From NCBI GenBank assembly GCA_964593865.1, contig CAZQKE010000107.1, forward strand, positions 1 through 45,294: DNA of 45,294 bases. Reading direction: 5' to 3'. This document shows positions 26,409 to 36,200 of the stretch, piece by piece. The notes beneath the pieces were generated by a model, which worked only from the letters and a program-made list of their open reading frames with translations, ran no database searches and was not told the origin of the DNA. The first letter of the stretch is position 1, and each line of letters begins with the position of its first letter. The DNA is from CAZQKE01 sp964593865 (lineage in GTDB: Bacteria > Chloroflexota > Anaerolineae > JAAYZQ01). Position numbers and translations under genes: made by a program.

Positions 26409-28904
26409 TCATGACAAGAACCGCTGAATCTGATCGAGAATCGCAAAGATCAAAATGCCTTCATTGCCACTAAATTTGCTCGATACAGAAGGCACAGGTT
26501 TGCCGCTGTGGTGCAAAGCCACCACTTGCCACTTGTCGTTGAAAACGGGGGAACCAGATGATCCCCCCAGAGTGTTCGTCAAATATTGTACACGGCCACG
26601 TTCCGGCGAAACATGCGTTACCTGATTTTCCTGTAGCACCACCTTTTGGGGTTCGCCATTGGGATGCTGAATGATATACACGCGGTCCCCTTCAGCTACA
26701 GATACATCACGCTCTAGTTCCAAGTACTCGGCCTCGAATTCTCCCTTCAATGCTTCATCAACTTTTAGCACGGCATAGTCTAACTCGTTCACAGGACTGA
26801 ACGCTAAGCGGCTTGCGATAGGATATGCTTGTCCTCTCAAAATCTGCCCCTCTGCATCTCGCCGGTATCCAAAGCGCACCTGATAGCCGGTTCCCCCGCC
26901 GGGGACAACGTGATAATTGGTCAAAACCAGACCAGGCCCGATCAAAAAGCCAGTGCCTAGCGCTTTGCCTTCCTTACTTTCGATCAGACACACGGACCGG
27001 GCACATCTGGCACCTTGCTCAAGAAACACAACATCCAGGAACGGCGCACGGGGGCTCCAGATCCTTTCAAGGGCCGAGGTGTCGGCGGGACCACGCCAAT
27101 GAAAATCCGGGGATTCTCTCCATCCCCAATCAGCACCGTCAGAAGCCAATACAAGCAAGTCATATTCCCGACGGAGCCGCTTCAAATAGACTTTGTCCGT
27201 AACGAGTGAATAGCGATCGATCAAATAGGCCAAAAAGAGTTTTCCTTCAACATCTGACGAATGTTGGAGCAAAAAATCAGCTAACGCTCCAAGAGCAAAG
27301 TAGTTAGACCGACTCTGAAGACGCCCCAGTTTCTCAAGACCAGCAACCACATTTTGGGCATCCACACCTGGTATCCCCGTCAGTTGCTGATTCTGGATCC
27401 ATCTGTCCGGAATATTTGCACCACGAAGTACACTTTTTTCTCCTCCAATACCCCCTTCGGCCCAGGCAGGGTAGCGTTCAAGTTCCTGCACCAGCCGTTG
27501 GCGATCCTGAGGCGAAAGGCCTCTGTTTCCGCGCCCTGGCCCAAGAACAGTATAAGCATGACCATTCGGGCTACGGTTAGACGACTTCTGGTCAATGGAA
27601 GGGTTGTCCAGACCAATACTAATGGATCGCTCCTTCCGTGAGCCAAATTCCGTGTGAGTACCTCTTCCTTTTGAGGATCGAGTCCTTTCCAGCTCTTGGG
27701 TCAGGATCTGCTTAAATCTTCGCCGGGATTTCAGGCCTTTCTCGAATGGTCGAACAGCATAGACGATAAGAGACGAATCTCTCAGGTTAAATGGAACCAC
27801 CTCATCTTGGGCAAGCAAGATGACACTTTTGCCCAAACCGTGCCCCATCCCCGTCAGATAGAAAACTTCCGGATCTCCGCTACTTAAATCTGAGACAACA
27901 ATGCACGCCCGATTCAACCGTTCCCAGATCTCATCCAAGATCTGCGTGGTGCTGTATATACTTTGCACGTTTTCACAGTACATCCCCACATCTTCTGCGA
28001 CGTTCTTGACGATGTCCTCAAACGCTTCTTGAGCGATGGAGTCATTAAAAGGTACCAGTGCCAAGCATAAGCGATGATCGACGTCAGCACTAATTGGAGA
28101 GAATATCCTTTGAGAGCCAGAATCGGCATCCTGCAAGGCATCAATAGCGGCAGCAATATCCTTTTTGAGATTGTCCCCTCCTCTCAGACTATCTTCATAC
28201 TCGAAACACCTGAACATCTGCAACTTGGGGGGGACATCTTCCAGAGACTGCGTCAGCAAAATAACCGCTTTTCCTACAGCATGAGCCATGCCAACTTCAT
28301 AGAACACATTCAAATTTTTGCCACTCAAGTCTGCGATCACGAACTCTGCCCGCTGAATATCGTTTTTTATCTCCTCGACGATCCGCGATGGATACTTGGA
28401 TTCATCAACGCGCTTACAAATAAAGCCCTTGGATTCCACAACTTCTTTGATCACACGCTTATAAATGTTCCTATACCTATCCGCAAAAGGCATTGCTACG
28501 AAAACGAATCTCCTCTCTGCCGCATCGCGTATAACCTTACGGAAATTCTCAACGAAATCGCCACCATCGCTCCGCACTTTCTCAATGTAGTCGTATGCAC
28601 CAGATTTGAAGGCATTCCTCGCCTTCTCTCCTGTGGAATATCCTGTTACGATAACAGATTTCGTGCCCTTTTTTCGAAGGTGTTCAAGTAAGCTCAATCC
28701 AGCCTCATTTGCTTCATCTCTCTCATCCAACCGAATATCCACCACCGCCACTCGGAAAGGGGGATCGCGCTTCTCCAACGCTTCGAGGGCTTCCTCATAG
28801 CTCCCCACGCTGACAACCTCGTATTCGTCTTCCAACAAATCAGAGAACAGACTCCGCCAATTGGGCTGATCATCTACAACGAGTACGGCAGGTTTATCCT
28901 CCAT
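26409..28904 (-). CDS. REC - (TIR/nucleoside-deoxyribosyltransferase-like)x2 - effector-associated-like domain - trypsin-like protease
   Basis: 831 aa behind TGGAGG. Receiver (5-125): D11/D12, phosphoacceptor D56, T87-like site in IVTGYST, K109 region. First TIR/NDT-like domain (131-238): FVFVAMPFADRY, AEFVIADLSGKNLNVFYEVG with E203, HAVGKAVILL. Second copy (279-390): LALVPFNDS, PEVFYLTGMGHGLGKSVILL, where the Glu is replaced by L350. Residues 463-550 (LSPQDRQRLVQELERY, GIPGVDAQNVVAGLEKLGRL) resemble the effector-associated domains of bacterial conflict proteins. Protease (632-825): H665 in LTNYHVV, D709 in NELDYAVLKV, S783 in GGSSGSPV, a complete triad. Likely a phosphorylation-gated effector; no signal peptide, so cytoplasmic. 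Its GC content is visibly lower than its neighbours'. Confidence 0.88.
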   Translation of the reverse strand: MEDKPAVLVVDDQPNWRSLFSDLLEDEYEVVSVGSYEEALEALEKRDPPFRVAVVDIRLDERDEANEAGLSLLEHLRKKGTKSVIVTGYSTGEKARNAFKSGAYDYIEKVRSDGGDFVENFRKVIRDAAERRFVFVAMPFADRYRNIYKRVIKEVVESKGFICKRVDESKYPSRIVEEIKNDIQRAEFVIADLSGKNLNVFYEVGMAHAVGKAVILLTQSLEDVPPKLQMFRCFEYEDSLRGGDNLKKDIAAAIDALQDADSGSQRIFSPISADVDHRLCLALVPFNDSIAQEAFEDIVKNVAEDVGMYCENVQSIYSTTQILDEIWERLNRACIVVSDLSSGDPEVFYLTGMGHGLGKSVILLAQDEVVPFNLRDSSLIVYAVRPFEKGLKSRRRFKQILTQELERTRSSKGRGTHTEFGSRKERSISIGLDNPSIDQKSSNRSPNGHAYTVLGPGRGNRGLSPQDRQRLVQELERYPAWAEGGIGGEKSVLRGANIPDRWIQNQQLTGIPGVDAQNVVAGLEKLGRLQSRSNYFALGALADFLLQHSSDVEGKLFLAYLIDRYSLVTDKVYLKRLRREYDLLVLASDGADWGWRESPDFHWRGPADTSALERIWSPRAPFLDVVFLEQGARCARSVCLIESKEGKALGTGFLIGPGLVLTNYHVVPGGGTGYQVRFGYRRDAEGQILRGQAYPIASRLAFSPVNELDYAVLKVDEALKGEFEAEYLELERDVSVAEGDRVYIIQHPNGEPQKVVLQENQVTHVSPERGRVQYLTNTLGGSSGSPVFNDKWQVVALHHSGKPVPSVSSKFSGNEGILIFAILDQIQRFLS

Positions 28905-28924
28905 CCATCAACCTCCATAGCGTT

Positions 28925-29497
28925 TCAGCTTGCCCATGCTGCACGAACGACTTGGGCTTTTTTCCGCCGCCTTAGCGGAAGCAACCACCTCTTGGACCTT
29001 GCGGTATCGGGCCGGGCCTCTTGGGATTCATCCCGCGCAGGTTCGGCGATCTCCGGCATTGCATTGTCCGAGGGAGGCATGGCCTCACATGACTCCTCGA
29101 TGGCATCACGTACAGTTTTTCGAAAGCCGACCGGATCGAACCCTTTGCCGCTTTCCGGATATTTTTCAATATAGTCGAACACCCCCAATTCCCGGAACGC
29201 TATCCGAGTGGTTCGCAGGGTAGGATACCCCGTCACCACAATTGTCTTTGGCGCTCCACGTTCCGCATTGATCCGCTCAATCAGGCGCAAACCATCCTCA
29301 TTGCCCGAATCCTTGTCATCCAACCGAATATCCACCACCGCTACCCGGAAAGGAGGGTCTCGCTCCAATGCTCTGAGGGCCTCTTCGTAGCTCCCCACGC
29401 CGACAACCTCATACTCATCCTCCAGAAGGTCGGAGAATAACGACCGCCAGTTGGGTTGGTCGTCTACAATCAGCACCGCAGGTTTTCCCTCAGCCAT
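28925..29497 (-). CDS. Single-domain response regulator with basic tail
   Basis: 190 aa from the ATG at 29497 (GGGGGGC upstream), overlapping the kinase stop by 8 bases. The receiver (5-130) has D11/D12, phosphoacceptor D56 in VAVVDIRLD and the TGY and DYIEK sites. The remaining 60 residues contain no recognised output domain and end in a basic, hydrophobic tail (KRWLLPLRRRKKAQVVRAAW). The first 56 aligned residues differ at about four positions from the receiver of the next gene, so one arose from the other by duplication. Plausible role: phosphate shuttle or competitor between the kinases and the trypsin-domain effector. Confidence 0.88.
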   Translation of the reverse strand: MAEGKPAVLIVDDQPNWRSLFSDLLEDEYEVVGVGSYEEALRALERDPPFRVAVVDIRLDDKDSGNEDGLRLIERINAERGAPKTIVVTGYPTLRTTRIAFRELGVFDYIEKYPESGKGFDPVGFRKTVRDAIEESCEAMPPSDNAMPEIAEPARDESQEARPDTARSKRWLLPLRRRKKAQVVRAAWAS

Positions 29498-31829
29498 TTT
29501 GCCCCCCTTCGCTTGATGATGCATCGGCGGACAGCGGAATCTTGATGGTGAATGTGGTTCCCCTCCCTACCACACTGTCCACCTCAATATCTCCCCCCAA
29601 TTCTTTGACGAACATCCGATCCCGCCATAGCCCAAAGCCCAGTCCCTTTTCCTTTGTGGTGAAAAAGAGATCGAAAATTTTGGGCAGGTCGGCGGGGGGG
29701 ATCCCCTTGCCCGTATCGGCAATGCCGATCTCGAGGCAAGATTTCCCCTTCATAGTTCCCAGGCGCGTGGACAGAGTCAACACCCCTTCCCCCGCTATGG
29801 CCTCCACACCGTTTCGGATGATGCTGACCAGGGTATCCAGCAATCTGTTGCGTTCCGCATAGAGCCGGGGTAGCCCGTCGGTCAATTCCCATTCCACCCG
29901 GATGCGGCCTTCCATATCCGGTTTGGAATTTTTGACCCGGCCCAGGGCAATGTCCAACAATTCGTTCACATCCACAGGCTCGGCGGCCCGCTTTTCGGTG
30001 CTCTCTTTGATCTCGCGGGCTGCCTCGAGGAGCAGTTTGGCATCCTCCGCGATACTGTCCAACTGCTTTTGGACGCCCGCCGGGTCGTTCGCCGCCAGTT
30101 TTTCCTTGGCCATCCTTACCCGCACCGGGATCGTCCCGGCCAGGTTGTTCATGCGGTGGGCGAACTCGGCGGCGACATTGCTCATCAGAGCCAGTTTTTC
30201 GGCGGCATCGGCCCGTTCCCGCTCCAGCTCCCAGGCTTTGGTGCGTTTCTCGACCTCCTGTTCCATGTTGGCGTACAGCCGCGCATTCTCCAACGCTACC
30301 GCCGCCTGGTCGGCCATCGTTTGCAACAACCGCGCATCCTCCGGCCCGTACAGGTTTTCCACTTCGTCATTCTGCAAGGCGATGACGCCCAGCACCCGTT
30401 CCCCCACGGTCAGCGGCACGCCCAGCCAGGATTTGGGCAGCGGTTCGATCGCCGGTTTCAATCCCCGTTCATCGTACCAGGCCTGCACATCGGAAGGGGA
30501 AAGCGGCTTCCTGCTGCGGAGCACCGCTTCGGTCAGGCCGCCCTGGGTTTCGTCGTCAATATCCACCCGGCGGGAAGGCCAGGACTGCTTTTTCCCATCC
30601 ATGTAGGCCAGCGGGAAGCTCAACTCCTGTTTATCGGCGTCATATAGGGCTACGTACATATCGCGGGTGTCCAGCAACGGCAAAGATTGCGTCGGATCGT
30701 CTCCCCAGCGATAGATGGGCCGTCCGGCCTGCTCATAAATGGTCTGCAAAATCTCCTCCGGCCCCCGGCGGATGTTGCGGGTGAGGATGCGCCCCACCTC
30801 GTTGACCGCCTCCTGGCTTTCGACCAGGCGGCTGTTGCGGATGGCCGTGGCCGCCTGGCCGGCCATCATTGCCAGGAGTTCCTCATCGTCGGGGCTGTAT
30901 AGGTCCTCGATCTCGTCGTTTTGGACGGCGACGACCCCCAACACCCGGCCGCCCGCCTTTAGGGGAACGCCCAACCATGACTTGGGATAGGGAGGGATGG
31001 GTGGGGCCAGCCCCCGCTCCTCATACCAACGCACAAAGTTCGGGACACGGACGGCCTGCCCCCGGCGGAGCACCTCCTCGGTCAGGCCGCCGCCCACGAT
31101 CCGTCCCCTTTCATCCACCTCCACCGTGCGCGAGGGCCAATACCGACGTTCTCCATCTTGCCAAGCTGCCGGAAAGCCCAACATCTGTCGCCCGGCATCG
31201 TACAAGGCCACGTACATATCGCGGGCATCCATCAGTTCGCCGGCCTGCTCATGGATCAGATCCAGGATCTCGCCCATATCCCGCCCAACGCCGGCGGATA
31301 GCGTTTGCCCCACCATATTCACCGTGCGGAACCGTTCGATCAGGTAGGTGCTGGTCAGGGTGGCGGAGGCCCGCTTGACCAACGTGCCAAGCCAGGTCCG
31401 GGTATCTTCGTCAAAGGCGTTTTCCCTTTTTGATTCCAGGACGAGGACGGCGGCCCCGCGCCCTCTGACGACAAAGGGTATCCCCAGCCAGGAGCGTGGC
31501 AGCGGCTCCGGATACGGGTAATCCAGCCCTTGATCGCTCAGCCATCTCTCAAAGTCGTCTGCAACGTACCGAGAGCCGCGTTCGGCGTCGGCCAGGAGCC
31601 AATCGGGCAACAGTCGGTCAGGCTGATAGGGCCGGGGCTTCCAGGAATCGGAGCGGACGTTGCGAAGCTCTGGGGGGAATCCGCTTTCCGTGCGGCCTGC
31701 CACAAGGAACTCCAAACGGACCGTTCTCGGGTCGTAGAGGGCCACATAGATACGGTCGGCCCGGTCCACCAGGCGTTTGACCTGACGGTAGACCGCGTCA
31801 AAAATCTTGCGCTCTTTGTCACTTGCCAT
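29490..31829 (-). CDS. Triple-GAF soluble histidine kinase
   Basis: 779 aa behind GGGAGGT. Three related GAF domains (about 10-160, 175-335, 350-515); the last two share DMYVALYDA, WPSR, GGLTE.VLR and PKSWLGVPL..G.RVLGV. A coiled coil (517-550) leads to the dimerisation helix with phosphoacceptor H558 in AEFAHRMNNLAG, an HPK-type box close to those of NtrB-like kinases. HATPase_c (640-770) shows IIRNGVEAI, DTGKGIPP and GLGFGLWRDRMFVKELGGDI. No membrane segment, so it senses cytoplasmic signals (ligand unknown). Its partner is probably the overlapping REC protein. Confidence 0.93.
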   Translation of the reverse strand: MASDKERKIFDAVYRQVKRLVDRADRIYVALYDPRTVRLEFLVAGRTESGFPPELRNVRSDSWKPRPYQPDRLLPDWLLADAERGSRYVADDFERWLSDQGLDYPYPEPLPRSWLGIPFVVRGRGAAVLVLESKRENAFDEDTRTWLGTLVKRASATLTSTYLIERFRTVNMVGQTLSAGVGRDMGEILDLIHEQAGELMDARDMYVALYDAGRQMLGFPAAWQDGERRYWPSRTVEVDERGRIVGGGLTEEVLRRGQAVRVPNFVRWYEERGLAPPIPPYPKSWLGVPLKAGGRVLGVVAVQNDEIEDLYSPDDEELLAMMAGQAATAIRNSRLVESQEAVNEVGRILTRNIRRGPEEILQTIYEQAGRPIYRWGDDPTQSLPLLDTRDMYVALYDADKQELSFPLAYMDGKKQSWPSRRVDIDDETQGGLTEAVLRSRKPLSPSDVQAWYDERGLKPAIEPLPKSWLGVPLTVGERVLGVIALQNDEVENLYGPEDARLLQTMADQAAVALENARLYANMEQEVEKRTKAWELERERADAAEKLALMSNVAAEFAHRMNNLAGTIPVRVRMAKEKLAANDPAGVQKQLDSIAEDAKLLLEAAREIKESTEKRAAEPVDVNELLDIALGRVKNSKPDMEGRIRVEWELTDGLPRLYAERNRLLDTLVSIIRNGVEAIAGEGVLTLSTRLGTMKGKSCLEIGIADTGKGIPPADLPKIFDLFFTTKEKGLGFGLWRDRMFVKELGGDIEVDSVVGRGTTFTIKIPLSADASSSEGGQNG

Positions 31830-31853
31830 CGGGTTTACCTCCCAGCCCTTGCG

Positions 31854-33206
31854 TTAGGGCAACGATTGCTGCCATTGGCGATATGCCTGCCGGTACGCTG
31901 CCAGATCTAAGTGAAGCCTTTTCTGGGCAGAGACCTTTTCGAGCAAAGCCAATGGAAAGCCACGACGTTTGACCATGTCGAGAGCTTCCGGTCCGTCCAG
32001 AACCCCCCTCTGCGCCGCCAACCGATCCAGCCGCCGGTAACCGGCAGCCAGGGTCCGCTCGAACCGTTGCCTTTCCAGGTCAAAATACTCCAACAGACGC
32101 TCCCGCCCTCCCGCCAGGTGAGGGTATTGATCGCAATATAGGCGCAGCGTGGCATCTACCAGCCGTGGGATAAACTCCTCCCCGGCGATCTCCAACACCC
32201 GTTGTTGGGTCAACACTCCCCGAATGAGCAACCGCATGATCCGCGCCCGCCCGCCCTTTTTCCTGCGGTCACGGGGGCGGGGGGAAGGAGCGCCGTCGGC
32301 CACCAAAAAGAGCAACGCGTGGATATGATCGGCGATGATCCGTTCGCCGGTCTTGCCAACGCCGTCGGGCAAGGCCGTGTCCCTCCGCTGCGCTCCGATC
32401 CAGCGTACCAGAGCAGCCAGGTTGCCCAGGTCGAACACAGAATCTTTGCCCTGGGCGGCCAGGGCCACCCGCTCCACGCCGATCACCGTTTCGTCAAAGG
32501 GGATAGGCAGCGGTACGAGATCGCCCGCTGCGTCAATCTGCCAATGGATGAAAAGGACGTTGGCGATCTCGATGAACCTCCCGCAGCGGCAACCGGGTCG
32601 GCAATGCGGCCCGCAGCTCCACCGCACCCCGCGGTCAAAAAACAGTTCGGTGGTCGGCGCACACTTGCGGAACCTCCTCCGGCCCTCCAACCCGTCTCCC
32701 TGCTTCCACAATCCCATCTCCGCTCCCACGCCGATCAGATGATCGGCGGCCAGGCCGATCTCCCGCCAGGCTCTGGCCGTTTCCTCATCCGCCGGGAAGG
32801 GATGGCCTTCCAACCCGCCGCCGACCAGATAGGTTGCCCACAGCCGTTCCCGATCCAGGCCCACATCCTCGGTCAGGAATTCCCAGATTCGCCCCAAAGT
32901 TTCCCGTCGGTCCACCCGGCCAAAGGCAAAGGCTCCGCCCATGGTGAACAGGCTCAGATGCACCGGGCTACGGCCCACCTTTTCCAGATCGAAATGGCGG
33001 AAACAGGGTTGCAAGAGCACATACCGCTCGCCTTCGTGGTCGCGGCCCTGTTCGATCTCGGCCTCGATTTGACTCAAACCTGCGCTGCCCACAAAGGTCA
33101 TCGGTATAGCCGGGTCCAGAAGCGAACCGCGCGGCAGGAGCCGATGGCCCCGGGCTTGATAAAAGTGGGCAAAGCGCCGCCCTATATCAAAAGGTTCTAA
33201 TTCCAT
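31854..33206 (-). CDS. Stand-alone alanyl-tRNA-synthetase catalytic-core paralogue
   Basis: 450 aa, about half of an AlaRS. The N-terminal half follows the class II core of AlaRS: FAHFYQARGHRLLPRGSLLD, motif 2 QPCFRHFDLEKVGRSPVHLS then FTMGGAFAFGRV (AlaRS: FEMLGNFSFGDY), SCGPHC and FIEIANVLFIHW (AlaRS: EIWNLVF), and motif 3 ETVIGVERVALAAQGKDSVF (AlaRS: GMGLERL..VLQG). The helical tRNA-contact region is partly kept (ADHIHALLFLVADG, RIMRLLIRGVL), but the editing domain (HxxxH...C/H) and C-Ala are missing. An extra cysteine cluster (CGPHCRPGCRCG) may bind zinc. Adenylation ability seems retained by motif; substrate is unknown. It sits inside a signalling operon. Confidence 0.85.
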   Translation of the reverse strand: MELEPFDIGRRFAHFYQARGHRLLPRGSLLDPAIPMTFVGSAGLSQIEAEIEQGRDHEGERYVLLQPCFRHFDLEKVGRSPVHLSLFTMGGAFAFGRVDRRETLGRIWEFLTEDVGLDRERLWATYLVGGGLEGHPFPADEETARAWREIGLAADHLIGVGAEMGLWKQGDGLEGRRRFRKCAPTTELFFDRGVRWSCGPHCRPGCRCGRFIEIANVLFIHWQIDAAGDLVPLPIPFDETVIGVERVALAAQGKDSVFDLGNLAALVRWIGAQRRDTALPDGVGKTGERIIADHIHALLFLVADGAPSPRPRDRRKKGGRARIMRLLIRGVLTQQRVLEIAGEEFIPRLVDATLRLYCDQYPHLAGGRERLLEYFDLERQRFERTLAAGYRRLDRLAAQRGVLDGPEALDMVKRRGFPLALLEKVSAQKRLHLDLAAYRQAYRQWQQSLP

Positions 33207-33248
33207 GTTGTATACATCCTGACCAAGGGTGTTGCGAAAGCACGATGA

Positions 33249-36200
33249 TCATCCTCCCGATTCGATCTCGGCCAAATCACCACCTGCTCGATCTAGAGAC
33301 TCCAGGAATCTGATTCTGCGCTCCGACACACGTTCCAATCGCCCATAGAGCCGGGCATTCTCTACGGCAATGGCAACCTGCTCCGATAGAGCATTGAGCA
33401 ACCCCTTTTCCCAATCGGCAAAGGTCCTCACCCGGTTGCCGTTCAGGACCAGCACACCGATTCTTTCCTCTCCCTTTTGGATCGGCCAGGCCAGCATGGA
33501 CCTGACGCCTCGCTCGACCAGGACTCTGTTGACCCGATCATCCTCCGCCGCATTCTCGATCACAACCGGTTCTCCTGTGGCAAGCACCGTTCGGGTCAAA
33601 CCGGTCTCCGACGCGAGCCGTGGTTCTGGATGCTCGAAACCTTCAGGGTAGCCATAGCGGCCCGTAATCTGCATGGTCTCTCTGTCAACCAGGTAGATGA
33701 TCCCCGAATCCATGCCGATCAGGTCCAAAGCCGCCGGTACGACAAAGTCCAAAATGGGTTGGACCTCCCGTTCGGCATTGATCTTTTGGCCGATCTCGTG
33801 CAACAGTTTGAGCGCCTTGCTTTCCTTTTTTCGCTCCTCCATAACCTGGGCGTTGTTGATGGCAATAGCCGCCTGGCTGGCCAGAGTAACCAATAACTCT
33901 TCATCCCGTCGGCTGAAGGCTCCCTGCCGGGAGCTTTCCACATCGAGTACGCCCAACACCTTCCCTCCGTAAACTATCGGTACACAGAGTTCGGAACGCG
34001 TATCGGGGAAGTCCTCTTTGTAATAAGGATCGACGCGGACATCATTCGCCTTCCAAAGACGACCGGTACGCGCGACGAGGCCGACAATCCCCGTATCAAG
34101 GGGTACATCTTGCCACTGCGCGCGTGCAAGCCCTTTGGCCGCCTTTATTTCCAGAATATCAGTACTCTTGTTCCAAAGATGAAGCCACCCTCTGGAAAAG
34201 CCAATCAGGTCTAGCGCACGCTCCAAGATCAGACCATAAATTAGCTCAGGATTCAAACTGAACTCATTGAGCTGCTCCGCAATCTCTTGCAGGGCCTGCG
34301 TTTGTTCCAGTATTCGCGCGTTGCGGATGGCAACGGCTGCTTGAGAAGCGAACAGATCTATCAGATTTTTCGTTTCTTCATCAAACTTGTGCGGCTTCCG
34401 GTAGTTGATGAACAGGACGCCGACAGGTTCTCCTTCGGCCTCCAAAACGATCCCGCAGGCGGAGCGGATCCCTTCTTGCTCGACGAATTTTGGACTGCCC
34501 TGGGGCAATGTTTTGTAGAATTCGTGTTCGCTCACGTCATCGGCGAAATATGTGCCATATTCGATCAAGTGGTACGGGCCAGAACGGAGCGGGACCTTTC
34601 CTCTCAGGCGACTGGAATCAACGAGATCTCCAACGACAACGGGACGACCCACAAACTCTTCGTCGCGACCCCGGTGATAGCGATATAGGACAATGAGATC
34701 GGCGCCCAGCAGCGACTGTGCCTTGCTCAAGATCGTTTCCAGCAGGCGAGGCAAGGTTTGCCCCTCTCCCCGATCCGCTTCAACGATCACTTTGGCCGCT
34801 TCCTCGGCTTTTTCTCGAATCGCCGCCTTGTCTTGCTCGGAAAAGGTGTGCGGCTTTCTAAAATTGGCATAGAGAACTCCCACATCCTGTCCCTTGTGCC
34901 GGAGGGCAACCCCCATAAATGCCCGAACATTTTCACCTTGCAGCGGCTTGTAATCTTCCAGCGGCTTCTCATGGGCAATATTGCCGATCACGACTTCCCC
35001 ATCCTCGCGAATACGTGCAGCCAAGCCTCTCTCCCGTGGTTTGTCCGCCAAGGTCAGAGGATACCACAATCCGTAGCTGGCTACATTGTCCATATCCCAA
35101 TACAAATCTTCCCTGCGCAGATCAAAGGGATAGATCACCACGCTGTCGGCCTTTAACCGGTCGCATAAGGAGAGCGCGATCCGGCTCAATTCCGCTTTTG
35201 TTTTGGGAAAAACCAAATTGCCGATCCTCGGCCCAACGTCCAACAGGTACTCCATAACCCGGTTGCGCTCCTGGATGCTGGCCACCTGCCGGGCATTGTT
35301 GATGGCAATCGCCGCCTGATAAGCAAAGGCATGGATCCGCTCTTTTAACTCGGCGTCCGCTTCAAAGTCCCGTTTCCGGCGATAGCCCACGAACAGAACA
35401 CCGACCACCTGTCCCTCGATCAACAAGGGGATTCCGGCTAACGAGAGGATCTTTTCCCGGATGACAAAACGATGCTCCGGCCTGCCGTTGCGATCAGTCT
35501 CCCACCCGGCGGCCAGAGTAGAATGCTGCTGAGCGTTGGAGGCAAAGATCGGCTCTTTCGACTTGACGACTCTAACAACTACGTCATCGGCAAAGACCTC
35601 TTTGGTGACAAATTCCGGGTGCAGTCGCTCGCCCGCCACGATAGGGGGTAGATCAAACCTATCCTGTTCCGGATCGTATCGATACAGGTCGACTGTATCC
35701 GCCTCCAGCGCTTCCAGGGCCAGTTCTGCGATCCGGGTCAGCACCTCTTCAAGGGATGCCGAAACGACCGATAGATTCTGTCCTATCTCGTTCAGCCGGC
35801 GCAGCATCCTCTGTTGTACTGCGCTTTGCCAGGCGATGCAGATCTGCCCGGCAAAGGCTTCCATCAGGTCCCGTTCTGCTTCGCCGAACTGGGCGGTTTT
35901 CCGCCCATAAAAGCTGAGCGACCCAAGCGGCAGCCCACCACGGGTGACCAAAGGTACGGCCATAAACGCCCGCCAGCCGTGTCGTTCGGCGGCGTCCAGA
36001 TTGTGAAACCGGGGTTCATCAGGGGCTTCCCGTTCGTCAAAGATATCTTTGCGAACGAGGGGCTTCCCCCGCGCCAGGGCCAGGGAAGGGATCGAGGGGT
36101 GTTCATCGGCGCGATCCGGGGGGAGATCCGCGATGGGCGTTCCGGCTTTTTCAGGATAGCCTTCCTCAAAATCCCCCCGGTAGGCCCGGACGCGCAGCAT

